Origin: Planktothrix agardhii NIES-204
GTDB lineage: Bacteria > Cyanobacteriota > Cyanobacteriia > Cyanobacteriales > Microcoleaceae
Assembly (NCBI GenBank): GCA_003609755.1
Contig: AP017991.1
Location: 4,141,001-4,205,000 of the forward strand
Direction: 5' to 3'
Length of the DNA stretch: 64,000 nucleotides
In this document: in pieces, positions 36,621 through 44,798 of the stretch
Layout: each line of letters opens with the position of its first letter
How positions within the stretch are numbered: the first letter of the stretch is position 1
Made by a program: the position numbers and the translations under genes
Notes under the pieces: generated by a model
Told to the model about the DNA's origin: nothing
The model's input: the letters and a program-made list of their open reading frames with translations, nothing else
Database searches by the model: none

Positions 36621-36761
36621 TATAGCAGTCGCCAGACCTATTAGGACAAAGAGTGATGCAGCAAAGCTAGACGGTGAAGTCTTTTCCTCCGGTGTTCCCT
36701 CCCCCCAAGCCCCCCGTGCACGGGGGGTTTGGGGGGGGCTGTTCCGGTGTTCCCTGCTATA
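36621..36761. mobile_element. MITE-like element, TATAGCA family, copy 2
   Basis: TATAGCAG at 36621-36628 and CTGCTATA at 36754-36761 bound a 141-bp element. Its core holds the G/C palindrome CCCCCCGTGCACGGGGGG and GGCTGTTCCGGTGTTCCC shared with 1428-1588. CCGGTGTTCCC occurs twice. It lies upstream of the Uma2 gene, whose ATG is 31 nt beyond the right end. The ATG-led frame in 36592-36795 across the element is spurious. Confidence 0.65.
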
Positions 36762-36791
36762 TAATTTATTTATCGGTAATTCTCAAAACCT

Positions 36792-37412
36792 ATGACTCAA
36801 ACTTTACCCAAACTCGTAAGCTTTGAAGAATTTGTGGAGTGGCTGCCAGAAAATTCAGCGGTACGCTACGAACTGCATAATGGAGATATTGTTGAGATGG
36901 CACAACCAGTAGGCGAACACGAGGAAGTTATCAGTTTTCTTGGTATCAAAATTTCCGTTCAAATAGATCGTCTGGGATTACCCTACGGTATCCCCCGCCA
37001 AGTAATAGTTAGACCTCCTGAAAAAGATTGTGGTTATTTCCCTGATATTTTGGTACTCGATCGCGCAAATCTGGCGAACGAAACATTATGGCAAAAACAA
37101 TCTACCCTCAGTTTAGGTGCATCTATCCCTTTGTTAATTGAGGTTGTATCAACTAATTGGCGAGATGATTACCATTCTAAATATGCCGATTATGAGGAGA
37201 TGGGTATCCCAGAATATTGGATTGTCGATTATGCTGCTTTGGGGGGACGCAATTTGATTGGAAATCCCAAACAACCGACAATTTCTATCTGTAACTTGGT
37301 TGACGGTGAATATCAAATCGTCAAGTTTCGAGAGAATGATCGCATTGTGTCGCAAACTTTTCCAGATTTGAACCTCACAGCAAACCAAATTTTTCAAGCG
37401 GGTGTAGTTTAG
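36792..37412 (+). CDS. Uma2-family (DUF820) putative endonuclease
   Basis: A 206-residue Uma2 protein with the PD-(D/E)xK fold. Likely catalytic positions are in FPDILVLDR (Asp), LIEVVSTNWRDDYHSKYADYEE and PEYWIVDY. It diverges from the copy at 9708, so they are not recent duplicates. Directly after a MITE, it may depend on promoter sequence in that element. No partner gene is seen. Confidence 0.9.
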   Translation: MTQTLPKLVSFEEFVEWLPENSAVRYELHNGDIVEMAQPVGEHEEVISFLGIKISVQIDRLGLPYGIPRQVIVRPPEKDCGYFPDILVLDRANLANETLWQKQSTLSLGASIPLLIEVVSTNWRDDYHSKYADYEEMGIPEYWIVDYAALGGRNLIGNPKQPTISICNLVDGEYQIVKFRENDRIVSQTFPDLNLTANQIFQAGVV

Positions 37413-37529
37413 TTTGTTCTAATACCACTTTTAAATTGAAGATTTCTGAACTAATCTAAATTATGGATAATACAAGCAGTTGTTAAAATAGAAGCCCCCA
37501 CTTATATAATATTTTGCGAGAAAATCATT

Positions 37530-37787
37530 ATGCCAGATGCGATGATGTACGATGAGGATACCTTTCTGGTGTTAGAAACCCATGAACCAGAACAGTTTAT
37601 GAATGTTACGGAACTCCTCGAAAAACTCAAGTCCGTTTTATCTGAACATCAAGACAATCTACCCCAGGATTTACAACGCTTTAATACTCTTGAAACCCAA
37701 GCTCAATATCTCTTAAATACAGGTTGCGATCTCAACCTAAGTCCGGGTCAATATTTACAATGGTATGCTGTTAGACTGGAGAAATAG
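37530..37787 (+). CDS. crr7: CRR7-like NDH-1 assembly factor
   Basis: An 85-residue protein whose sequence pattern (MYxxDTFLVLE at the start, EHQDNLPQDLQRFNTLETQA in the middle and GQYLQWYAVRLEK at the end) fits the CRR7/DUF3571 family, required for chloroplast NDH-1 assembly. With crr6 at 1609 the window holds two NDH-1 factors, unlinked. It is monocistronic and glgA2 converges on it. Confidence 0.72.
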   Translation: MPDAMMYDEDTFLVLETHEPEQFMNVTELLEKLKSVLSEHQDNLPQDLQRFNTLETQAQYLLNTGCDLNLSPGQYLQWYAVRLEK

Positions 37788-37848
37788 GGTGAACTGTTAC
37801 GGATTTATCAGCTATTATTTTTAGCCGTTTAAATCCGTAGCAACTCAA

Positions 37849-39324
37849 TTATTTGTGTCTAATGAATTCGTAAATTGCTAAATAATCAGTTCCAGGTTGG
37901 TTCCAAGAATAGTCATAATTCATGCCTTGAATTCTCAATTTTTCAAATTCATCAGGATAGTAATTATACAAGCCAATAGCTCGATCCATTGCGGATTCTA
38001 ACCCTTGAAAATCGGTTTGATTGAAGACATAACCGTTGCGTTTTTCTGGTTCATGATATTCATCATAATCCCGATCAAAAACGGTATTAACTAAACCTCC
38101 AACCCCTCGAACAACCGGAACCGCACCATATTTTAACCCAATCATTTGAGTTAACCCGCAGGGTTCATAATTGCTCGGAACCACAATAATATCCGCCGCT
38201 GCATAAATTAAATGGGATAATTCCTCATTAAAACCTAGTTCTAAATGACAATCGGGGTTATTATTTAAAAAGTTCTTTTCATGCCAAAACCAAGAATTAA
38301 TACTGGGTTCGGTTGCTGAACCTAATAACACAAACTGCGCTTGTCGATGCAGGGCATAATAAATAGCATGATGAACCAGATGTACACCTTTTTGATCATC
38401 TAAACGACCAATATAACAAACAAGAGGTTTATCATCATGACTTAACCATAATCTTTCCCGTAGGGCTTTTTTATTCTTTTCCTTTCCTGCTAAATCTTCG
38501 GAACTATAGGGGTAGGGAATAAATGAATCAATTTCAGGATTCCAAACCGCATAATCGATCCCGTTTAATATTCCACCAAATTTATGTTGATGCAGTTCTA
38601 AAGTATGTCCTAAACCATAACCAAATTCTCCATAATGGGCTTCCCAAGCATGGTTAGGAGATACGGTTGTAACAAAGTTAGAGTAGACAATTCCCCCCTT
38701 CATAGAATTTAATCCAAATGGGTTAAAATTATCGCGTAAACGGTCATATTCAAAATAGTAGGATTCTCGGTTTAATCCCGTTGCCCAAAGGATATTTGTC
38801 CCCGCAATTCCTTGATGTTTGAAATTATGAACAGTATAACAAACCCGGATATTTTCCATTCCGTGATATTTGTACATTTCATACAACATCACAGGAGCTA
38901 AACCCGTTTGCCAATCATGACAATGGAGAATATCGGGACGTTTATCAGTTCTCAGTAAAAACTCTAATGCGGCTTTACTAAAAAAGGCAAATCGTAAATG
39001 GTCATCTACACAACCATAATAACAACCTCGGTTGAAGAAATTATCTTCGGAGTGAGGTTCAATAAAAAAGCATAAGCTTCCATGAACCCAACCACAAAAG
39101 ACAGTGCAGTGTATTGCACCATCAAACCAGGGAACAGATAAATCTTGATAGGCTTCATGAAGTCCCCAAATTTGGTCATACCTCATGCAGTCGTACTTGG
39201 GCAAAATAATTTCAATGGTATGACCCCGTAGTTCTAACTCCCTACTGAGTCCGTACACAACATCGCCTAAGCCTCCCGCTTTGATGACTGGGGCGCATTC
39301 AGAGGCAATTTGTACGATGTACAT
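37849..39324 (-). CDS. glgA: Glycogen synthase, GlgA2 type
   Basis: A 491-residue ADP-glucose-dependent GT5 glucan synthase. The N-terminal ADP-glucose loop is KAGGLGDVVYGLSREL; the C-terminal lobe has GRLDDQKGVHLV, VPSNYEPCGLTQMIGLKYG and VRGVGGLVNTV. Length and the MYIVQIASECAPVIKAGG start match the GlgA2 type of cyanobacteria, related to plant starch synthase III/IV, rather than GlgA1 (KVGG). No glgB or glgC lies nearby. Confidence 0.93.
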   Translation of the reverse strand: MYIVQIASECAPVIKAGGLGDVVYGLSRELELRGHTIEIILPKYDCMRYDQIWGLHEAYQDLSVPWFDGAIHCTVFCGWVHGSLCFFIEPHSEDNFFNRGCYYGCVDDHLRFAFFSKAALEFLLRTDKRPDILHCHDWQTGLAPVMLYEMYKYHGMENIRVCYTVHNFKHQGIAGTNILWATGLNRESYYFEYDRLRDNFNPFGLNSMKGGIVYSNFVTTVSPNHAWEAHYGEFGYGLGHTLELHQHKFGGILNGIDYAVWNPEIDSFIPYPYSSEDLAGKEKNKKALRERLWLSHDDKPLVCYIGRLDDQKGVHLVHHAIYYALHRQAQFVLLGSATEPSINSWFWHEKNFLNNNPDCHLELGFNEELSHLIYAAADIIVVPSNYEPCGLTQMIGLKYGAVPVVRGVGGLVNTVFDRDYDEYHEPEKRNGYVFNQTDFQGLESAMDRAIGLYNYYPDEFEKLRIQGMNYDYSWNQPGTDYLAIYEFIRHK

Positions 39325-39426
39325 CCTGTTTACTCACTCCAAACCGTGATGTTTTGTCTTCCCCATAGTAATCATGTTGGTTGCAATAGTAAAGTCCTAA
39401 AGTATGATTTTTTTTACCAATTGAAT

Positions 39427-39444
39427 CAATTCTGATCAGAATTG
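39427..39444. promoter_or_regulatory. 18-bp palindrome between divergent glgA and unknown gene
   Basis: CAATTCTGATCAGAATTG is a perfect palindrome about 100 nt upstream of glgA and 68 nt before the gene at 39512. Wider TTGAATCA/TGATTCA arms flank it. It could be an operator shared by both genes. Confidence 0.45.
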
Positions 39445-39511
39445 CCTGGTTTAGTTGGGGGATTGATTCAGTTTGATTTCCTGTTTGTGATGATTAAATT
39501 ATAGTTTGAAT

Positions 39512-40069
39512 ATGGTTGAAAGATTTAATACTGTTAAAACAGAAGTTATAAAGTGGAGAGATTTTACACTAAATAGTGAAATTTACGATTTATCACATCT
39601 AAACGCCCATTCGGTTGAATATCTTGATAATAGGGACGAAAATAACCTAATTCCATACAAATTTATAGTAACCTATGGCCTACATTGCTTCACTAAAGAA
39701 TTACAAGAGCTTACAAAGGAAGAATCACAATTATTGATGTACAATGCGCCAAGAGAGTCCAGACCCTTTAATTTTGAGAGATATTACCTATCAAAGCAGT
39801 TACCTGAAATTATCAAGGCACTTGGTCAGAGTACAACCTTAGTCTGTCATGCTGGATACGGAAATTATGCAATTGTGAAAGTTGTGGACTCAGAGGGCGT
39901 TGAAGTTGATTATTTTGTTGTTTTTCGAGTATTCAAGGAAACTAAAAAGCTAAGACTCCATGTAACAAGTGCCTATCCCAAAGACGAAGGTATAGGGAAA
40001 ATAAAGAAAGTCAATTTCTTCGTCATAGCTAAGAACTTATTGAATAATAAGAAACTACCTAAGCCTTAA
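39512..40069 (+). CDS. Hypothetical protein, possible small nuclease-like domain
   Basis: A 185-residue soluble protein. A positively charged N-terminus with EVIKWRDFTLNSEIYDLSHLN is followed by RYYLSKQLPEIIKAL and a C-terminal block (YFVVFRVFKETKKLRLHVTSAY, then KVNFFVIAKNLLNNKKLP). The ending recalls single-domain nucleases or toxin C-termini in layout only. ATG at 39512 is chosen over TTG at 39506. It faces a strong promoter/small RNA that converges on its 3' end. Family not recognised. Confidence 0.5.
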   Translation: MVERFNTVKTEVIKWRDFTLNSEIYDLSHLNAHSVEYLDNRDENNLIPYKFIVTYGLHCFTKELQELTKEESQLLMYNAPRESRPFNFERYYLSKQLPEIIKALGQSTTLVCHAGYGNYAIVKVVDSEGVEVDYFVVFRVFKETKKLRLHVTSAYPKDEGIGKIKKVNFFVIAKNLLNNKKLPKP

Positions 40070-40209
40070 ATAACAAAGGCTCCTTCAGGAGCCTTCGCCA
40101 AAAACTTGTTTATATTTTTGGTATTCAGAACGTCTTTACCGGACTTGCCTCGACCCTAAAGGGTAACGGGATGTCATGATTATCTCATGTCTGCTGCATC
40201 CATACTTCT
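40068..40209 (-). ncRNA. Candidate structured small RNA
   Basis: The minus strand carries a consensus sigma-70 promoter (TTGACA, 17 nt, TATACT) with a predicted start near 40209, and ends in a terminator hairpin (GGCTCC-TGAA-GGAGCC) plus a T-rich TTTGTTATTT at 40080-40068. Between them, from 5' to 3', are a CATGA/TCATG hairpin flanked by GATG/CATC arms (about 40200-40170), CGTTACC pairing with GGTAAAGACG around CCCTTTAGGGT (40168-40131), and CCAAAAA/TTTTTGG (40121-40098). No good ORF is present. About 142 nt. Confidence 0.6.
40076..40095 (-). terminator. Terminator hairpin of candidate small RNA
   Basis: AAGGCTCC/GGAGCCTT with a 4-nt loop. A T-rich tail follows on the minus strand (TTTGTTATTT); on the plus strand the following bases are CGCCAAAA, so it fits the minus-strand RNA better, though it may also end the gene at 39512. 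Confidence 0.75.
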
Positions 40210-40215
40210 ACTTCT

Positions 40216-40244
40216 AGTATAGAGGGTGGTTTTAATCCTGTCAA
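40216..40244 (-). promoter_or_regulatory. Consensus sigma-70 promoter
   Basis: On the minus strand TTGACA (40244-40239), a 17-nt spacer and TATACT (40221-40216): near-perfect boxes and ideal spacing. It is the strongest promoter sequence I see in this window, and no protein gene follows it. Confidence 0.85.
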
Positions 40245-40257
40245 GTCCTGCCTCTAA

Positions 40258-40575
40258 ACAACTGCCACTACTCGAAAAATACACATTTCAACCGTAGCGC
40301 AAAAATTAGACTTATTTAGATCTTCTCCTGTTTTTGAAGAGGTTTGGAATGCTGAAACATCTTCTGAGGAAATGCTTTTTGAAGCATTGAAAAAATTTGA
40401 TCGTCCAGATGAAAAAATAGATGTTTTTTCTGGATTGGAAGAAGATGAAGATGACTTTTTGGAAAGTTAGTATAATAGTGGGGAAGGTTGGAGTTCTTGG
40501 TATAATGAGGAGGAAAGTCAGTGGTATTTTGGAGAATGCCCTGAGTGCAATATTCCAGATAGAGATAGAGATTGA
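40258..40575 (+). pseudogene. Short acidic protein gene with in-frame amber stop
   Basis: A frame without start codon, open from 40258 after TAA, carries an acidic sequence (VAQKLDLFRSSPVFEEVW, then GLEEDEDDFLES) to TAG 40468-40470. The same frame continues past the stop with protein-like composition (YNSGEGWSSWYNEEESQWYF, then GECPECNIPDRDRD) to TGA 40573-40575. So a coding sequence of about 105 codons seems to be cut by one amber and to have lost its 5' end. Family unknown. Confidence 0.5.
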
Positions 40576-40638
40576 TTTGAATTGGTAACAGCGATAATTA
40601 AGATTGGGATGATTACAGTATCATCATTCCTCTCGAAT

Positions 40639-41826
40639 TTATGGATTAGCAAAAGTATTAATTTCCCCCCCGCCAATATAACGACCTGGAACACGATTAG
40701 GAACTGAAAAATTAGGTTGAGTTTGACCGATTTGACCCTGTTGAATGTTGGGATTAATATTACCCGGGGTTATGTAGTTATTCGGTTGAACGGTGCTGTT
40801 AATACCCATGTTAGGTGTAACTGAATAGGAGGGAACGGTATTATTTAACGGTAAGGAATTGAAGTTGGAATACCCCGAATTGGGGACAGTTCCAGGTGTA
40901 ACCGTTGGCACGGTAGGAACCACCGGAGGTAGGGTAACGTTAGTTTGATAGGGATTAATCGGAGGCAGGGGAACTGTACCGACAGCCGAATTGGGATTAT
41001 CTCTGGGAACACTCCAACTGGGTTGATTAACCTGTCCTGTAAGCGTTGGGGTTCCAGTAAAAGGTGTGACACCAACTGCTGTTCCTGGGCTGGGATTTAA
41101 GGCGGAATTGGAATTGGTGAGACTATTGGGAGGGTTATTGGCGGAATTTGTATCGGTGATTAATGAGTTTTTTGAAGTATCATTTGTATTAGAGGGTGCA
41201 GCCGAATCTGTGTTTTCTGTTTCCTGGGTTTGCAGATAGTTCTGCATGGCTTGTTGTAGGGAGGTTTTTGCCGTTTCGGGATTTGTGGTTTCCGTTACAG
41301 GGGAACCTAAACCCTTTAGACCCAAGTTAGAATTAGTAGTAGTAGGAGAATTTTCAGAAACCGGATTTGGCAGATTGGAGGTTTTTGGGGAATTTTCCTC
41401 TACAGGGGGTTGATTTGTGGAATTAGATGGGGGAAATAAACTATCCAATAAAGGATTAGATCGAGGACTCGGTTCAAGTTTTTTATCTGTATTTTGAGTT
41501 TGTTTAAGTAAATCTTTATTAACCTCACTATTAAAATTTAAAGGCGAAATTAAGGAATTATTACTCCCTAATGCCTCTAATAAAACCTTAGAGTTATCAA
41601 TATCCGCAGCAATCGCTTGTTGTTCTGGGGTGAGTTGACTGCCTGAATTGCTAGGATTTAGGGTTGATTCTGCGTCTAAACTAAACCATTCGGGGTTTTC
41701 GGAAAATTGCCAAAAGAAAATCCCCACCACGGCCAGAACGCTGACGGAACCCCAAATACGAGGTTGTAGGAGAAACCGCAATTCCTCCCCTACGGCACGA
41801 ATAGATTCAGGAATTCGGTGTGACAT
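40639..41826 (-). CDS. Membrane-anchored low-complexity protein
   Basis: A 395-residue protein with one N-terminal membrane segment (about residues 26-44, SVLAVVGIFFWQF), then a long extracytoplasmic region rich in Asn, Pro, Thr and Ser (about 60-395). It ends in a Gly-rich RVPGRYIGGGEINTFANP. The start is the ATG at 41826; three residues upstream a TTG begins a slightly longer frame. Its role may be in the envelope, but no domain is recognisable. Confidence 0.6.
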   Translation of the reverse strand: MSHRIPESIRAVGEELRFLLQPRIWGSVSVLAVVGIFFWQFSENPEWFSLDAESTLNPSNSGSQLTPEQQAIAADIDNSKVLLEALGSNNSLISPLNFNSEVNKDLLKQTQNTDKKLEPSPRSNPLLDSLFPPSNSTNQPPVEENSPKTSNLPNPVSENSPTTTNSNLGLKGLGSPVTETTNPETAKTSLQQAMQNYLQTQETENTDSAAPSNTNDTSKNSLITDTNSANNPPNSLTNSNSALNPSPGTAVGVTPFTGTPTLTGQVNQPSWSVPRDNPNSAVGTVPLPPINPYQTNVTLPPVVPTVPTVTPGTVPNSGYSNFNSLPLNNTVPSYSVTPNMGINSTVQPNNYITPGNINPNIQQGQIGQTQPNFSVPNRVPGRYIGGGEINTFANP

Positions 41827-41981
41827 AACTGACAAACAGCCGATTGCTGGGTTGAAAGGAACAGGGGTAGATAGTCAAATAAATACTAGGTTTTGTGTCT
41901 CAACCGCTAACGAGCAAAACCCTCTATGATTATTATAGCCTGTAAATTCAATGTAGAAATTCATCTTGTGAGGCTATCCCA

Positions 41982-42716
41982 GTGGAAAAAAATATAGAAA
42001 TTTTAGCGAATCGAGAGGAACTCATTGATCGAGCTTTAGAAATCCTTCTGGCTAAAATCACAGAAGCAATTGAAACTCGGAATCAATTTACGATCGCCTT
42101 AGCCGGAGGGAGTACCCCAAAACCCCTATATGAAGCCCTAGCCCAACAACCTTTACCCTGGGATAAAATTCATGTATTTTGGGGAGATGAACGCTATGTG
42201 GAACCGGATCACCCCGATAGTAACCAAAAAATGGCAGCGCAGGCTTGGCTGGATCGGGTAAATTTCCCCGCCACTAATATTCATCCGATGCCAACTTTAG
42301 CCAATAATCCCATTGCCGATGCAGAACAATACAATAGGGAGTTAGTACAATTCTTTGCGCTCAATGCCGGAGAGTTCCCCGCTTTTGATGTGGTTTTATT
42401 AGGGATGGGAGATGATGCTCACACCGCATCTTTATTTCCCCATACCGATGCCTTAACCGTTGAGGATCGCTTAATTACCGTTGGCAATAAGGATGGCCAG
42501 CCCCGAATTACCTTTACAGTTCCTTTGATTAATCATGCCCGTTGTGTCCTGTTTCTGGTCACCGGGTCGAATAAACAAGAACCGTTAGCCCAGGTGTTCG
42601 CCACCGAGGGGGATGCCATCACCTATCCCAGCCGCCTAATTCAACCCGTGGGAGAACTTTGGTGGTTATTGGATCAAGAAGCGGGAGCCAAACTCGCTGA
42701 AAATTTGCCAAATTAA
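41982..42716 (+). CDS. pgl: 6-phosphogluconolactonase
   Basis: A 244-residue Pgl, which hydrolyses 6-phosphogluconolactone in the oxidative pentose phosphate pathway. The sugar-phosphate isomerase-like start (IALAGGSTPKPLYEAL), WGDERYVEPDHPDSN and LLGMGDDAHTASLFP are diagnostic. It starts with GTG at 41982. The two FHA-domain genes follow on the same strand. Confidence 0.95.
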   Translation: MEKNIEILANREELIDRALEILLAKITEAIETRNQFTIALAGGSTPKPLYEALAQQPLPWDKIHVFWGDERYVEPDHPDSNQKMAAQAWLDRVNFPATNIHPMPTLANNPIADAEQYNRELVQFFALNAGEFPAFDVVLLGMGDDAHTASLFPHTDALTVEDRLITVGNKDGQPRITFTVPLINHARCVLFLVTGSNKQEPLAQVFATEGDAITYPSRLIQPVGELWWLLDQEAGAKLAENLPN

Positions 42717-42765
42717 GCATCTGAAACCCTAATTCTACTCAAGTTTGCTTATCCAAATTAATAAT

Positions 42766-43488
42766 ATGGTTGTTTGTCCGAATTGTAGTCATCAAAACCC
42801 AGAAGGCGCGACCCAATGTGAAGCCTGTTATACGCCTTTACCCACCACTACCAGTTGTCCCCATTGTGGGGCAACGATACAAACGGATGCGTCTTTCTGT
42901 GGTCAGTGTGGGTCAAATTTACAACCCGCTACGGTCAGTAATGAGGAGGAAATCCAAGGGGTAATTCCGACGGTGGTTTCGCCTCCGAATGAACCCACAC
43001 CGGAAGTGGCGGTGAGTTCGGGGTTGAATTTGGAGAAATCTCCCCTTCCTGTAGCGATGGCAACGACTCCCCCAGAAGTTCCGGTGGTGATTCCTGAACC
43101 GCCTCCGATCCCGATGAATCTGGGTTCCCAAAGTTCTGCTACCCAGTTACAGCAACAGACAGCTAAGTTAATTCATGTCCAAACCAGTACGGATCTGGAA
43201 TTACCTCAAAATGTGTCGGTGATTCATTTGGGAAAACCGAATGATTTAGTCCCCCCCGATGTGGATGTTTCGGGATTCCCGAATTCGGAAATTGTGTCTC
43301 GTAGCCATGCCGATATTCGCATTGAGGGAGATGCGTATTATATTGAAGATGTGGGCAGTTCCAATGGCACTTATATTAATAACACGGCTCTGCCCAAGGG
43401 GAATCGTCATCGGTTAAAACCAGGCGATCGGATTTCTTTAGGAAAAGGGGATTTGGTTTCGTTTATTTTTCAACTTTCCAAGGGTTAG
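42766..43488 (+). CDS. Zinc-ribbon and FHA-domain protein
   Basis: A 240-residue protein with two zinc ribbons near the N-terminus (CPNCSHQN...CEAC at about 4-23, then CPHCG...FCGQCG at 33-53), a Pro/Val-rich linker and a C-terminal FHA domain (SRSHADIRI...GSSNGTYIN). FHA domains bind phosphothreonine. I start at the ATG at 42766; an upstream TTG (42745) would add 7 residues. It may sense or pass on kinase signals; no kinase is nearby. Confidence 0.85.
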   Translation: MVVCPNCSHQNPEGATQCEACYTPLPTTTSCPHCGATIQTDASFCGQCGSNLQPATVSNEEEIQGVIPTVVSPPNEPTPEVAVSSGLNLEKSPLPVAMATTPPEVPVVIPEPPPIPMNLGSQSSATQLQQQTAKLIHVQTSTDLELPQNVSVIHLGKPNDLVPPDVDVSGFPNSEIVSRSHADIRIEGDAYYIEDVGSSNGTYINNTALPKGNRHRLKPGDRISLGKGDLVSFIFQLSKG

Positions 43489-43711
43489 GAGGGCTGAGAA
43501 AAAAGCGGGTTTTCCTGTTTTCAAATCGGGTGAAGCATGGGATTAGATCATTAATAGCTGATTGAAGGGAATTAGGAAATCTAACCCCTATTAAACCCCA
43601 AAATTGAGGAAATTTTTGATTCTATTCCCTATTCCCTAAATACCAAGAATTCAAAATTTCCGATTAAAAATAGGTTCATGACATAGCTGTTGATTGTTGG
43701 ATTGTCCCAAT
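43489..43711. other. Intergenic spacer between FHA genes
   Basis: Non-coding DNA with two TTCCCTA heptamers at 43622-43638. No ORF or RNA is recognised. Confidence 0.4.
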
Positions 43712-44209
43712 GTGATTAGACTAACGTTATTACATCCTCTCCAATCTATTCCTGTCCGCAGTTGGGTATTTGACAAGGACAATATGATTCGGATTGGGCG
43801 ATCGCTCAAGAATGATGTTGTCCTCTATAGTGCGGTCGTTTCCCGTCATCATGTCGAGATTTGTCGTGTTGGAAAAAATTGGCTGGTCGTAAATCTAGGA
43901 ACCAATGGAACCTATATCAATGGACAGGCGGTTAAACAAATTCTTTTAGTAGATGGACAGGTGATTCACTTGGCAATCTCTGGCCCTAGAATACTCTTAA
44001 ATATTTTACCCGATCCGACGGAAATGGTATTAAATGGAGGAATCGACCTCAATCGACCGGAACAGCAGAAGGAAGTAGAAACCCTATATTCTGGGGAAGT
44101 TAGGTCTTATGAATCTACTGCTGAACCTCTATTTTCCCATCCCAACGATGAGATAACCAAGGTTGATAAGTATAAACACTTGAAACTTCCTACCAATCAT
44201 TCGGTTTAA
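43712..44209 (+). CDS. FHA-domain protein
   Basis: A 165-residue protein dominated by one FHA domain: IRIGRSLKNDVVL, SRHHVEI and LGTNGTYING are the phosphothreonine-binding landmarks. I start at GTG 43712 (IRLTLLHPLQSIPVRSW) because that is the usual N-terminus of this cyanobacterial type; a TTG at 43694 would add six residues. The 3' end overlaps the convergent membrane-protein gene by 20 bp. Confidence 0.85.
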   Translation: MIRLTLLHPLQSIPVRSWVFDKDNMIRIGRSLKNDVVLYSAVVSRHHVEICRVGKNWLVVNLGTNGTYINGQAVKQILLVDGQVIHLAISGPRILLNILPDPTEMVLNGGIDLNRPEQQKEVETLYSGEVRSYESTAEPLFSHPNDEITKVDKYKHLKLPTNHSV

Positions 44210-44798
44210 TCGGATACCACAATAACCGAGTCAGTGCTATTCCATTCAACGCCGCGACAATTATCCAAACTAGGACTAACCCTAAAACGTCTCCGAGAAA
44301 GAAGCTTGTCCCCTGACGCATCATTCCTCCAAATATCCAACCGATGGGTAAGGCTACTCCCCAAGAGATGATACTGGCTACTATCCACCGCCAGGCGTGA
44401 AATACTTCGGTGCGTAAGACCAACCATTGTCCTAGGCTTAAACATAGTCCTAATTTCACTCCTTCTATCAACCCGTAGACAATTCTAGGGGTAAGATTTA
44501 AGGTGCGCGGAGCCACCCAACCCAAGAGTCCGAGGGGAGTTAAGGCGATGATACTGAATATGAAAACATGAACAAAAATCCATCGCCAACTTTGGGAAAT
44601 ATATTGTTTTAAAATAAACCATTGGGCTAGACTGATAATTAATCCGCCAATGGCTCCTTCTAAGGCTCCTAAATCCGGTTTTTCTCCAATTTCTATCCAA
44701 ATTAAACTAACTACAAATCCAACCAAAGTTACAAACATCCACTGTAGAATAAATACTAAATCTGTTTGTAAATCTAAATTATCACATACCCATTTCAT
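44190..44798 (-). CDS. Polytopic membrane protein after thiO
   Basis: A 202-residue protein with about five membrane segments, Trp-rich, with repeated GGLIISLAQW and LCLSLGQWLVL patterns, suggesting an internal duplication of the same helix pair. Its ATG overlaps the thiO stop region by 4 bp (ATGA), so it is translated with thiO. The family is unknown. It overlaps the FHA gene convergently. Confidence 0.65.
   Translation of the reverse strand: MKWVCDNLDLQTDLVFILQWMFVTLVGFVVSLIWIEIGEKPDLGALEGAIGGLIISLAQWFILKQYISQSWRWIFVHVFIFSIIALTPLGLLGWVAPRTLNLTPRIVYGLIEGVKLGLCLSLGQWLVLRTEVFHAWRWIVASIISWGVALPIGWIFGGMMRQGTSFFLGDVLGLVLVWIIVAALNGIALTRLLWYPIKPNDW

Noticed and set aside
36592-36795. Frame across the MITE at 36621-36761
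   Set aside because: It encodes low-complexity Pro/Arg/Gly from the palindromic core and ends at the Uma2 start.
40131-40150. Resemblance of AGGCAAGTCCGG to the RNase P AGGAAAGTCCGG motif in the candidate small RNA
   Set aside because: Too short (about 142 nt) and other conserved RNase P regions are absent.
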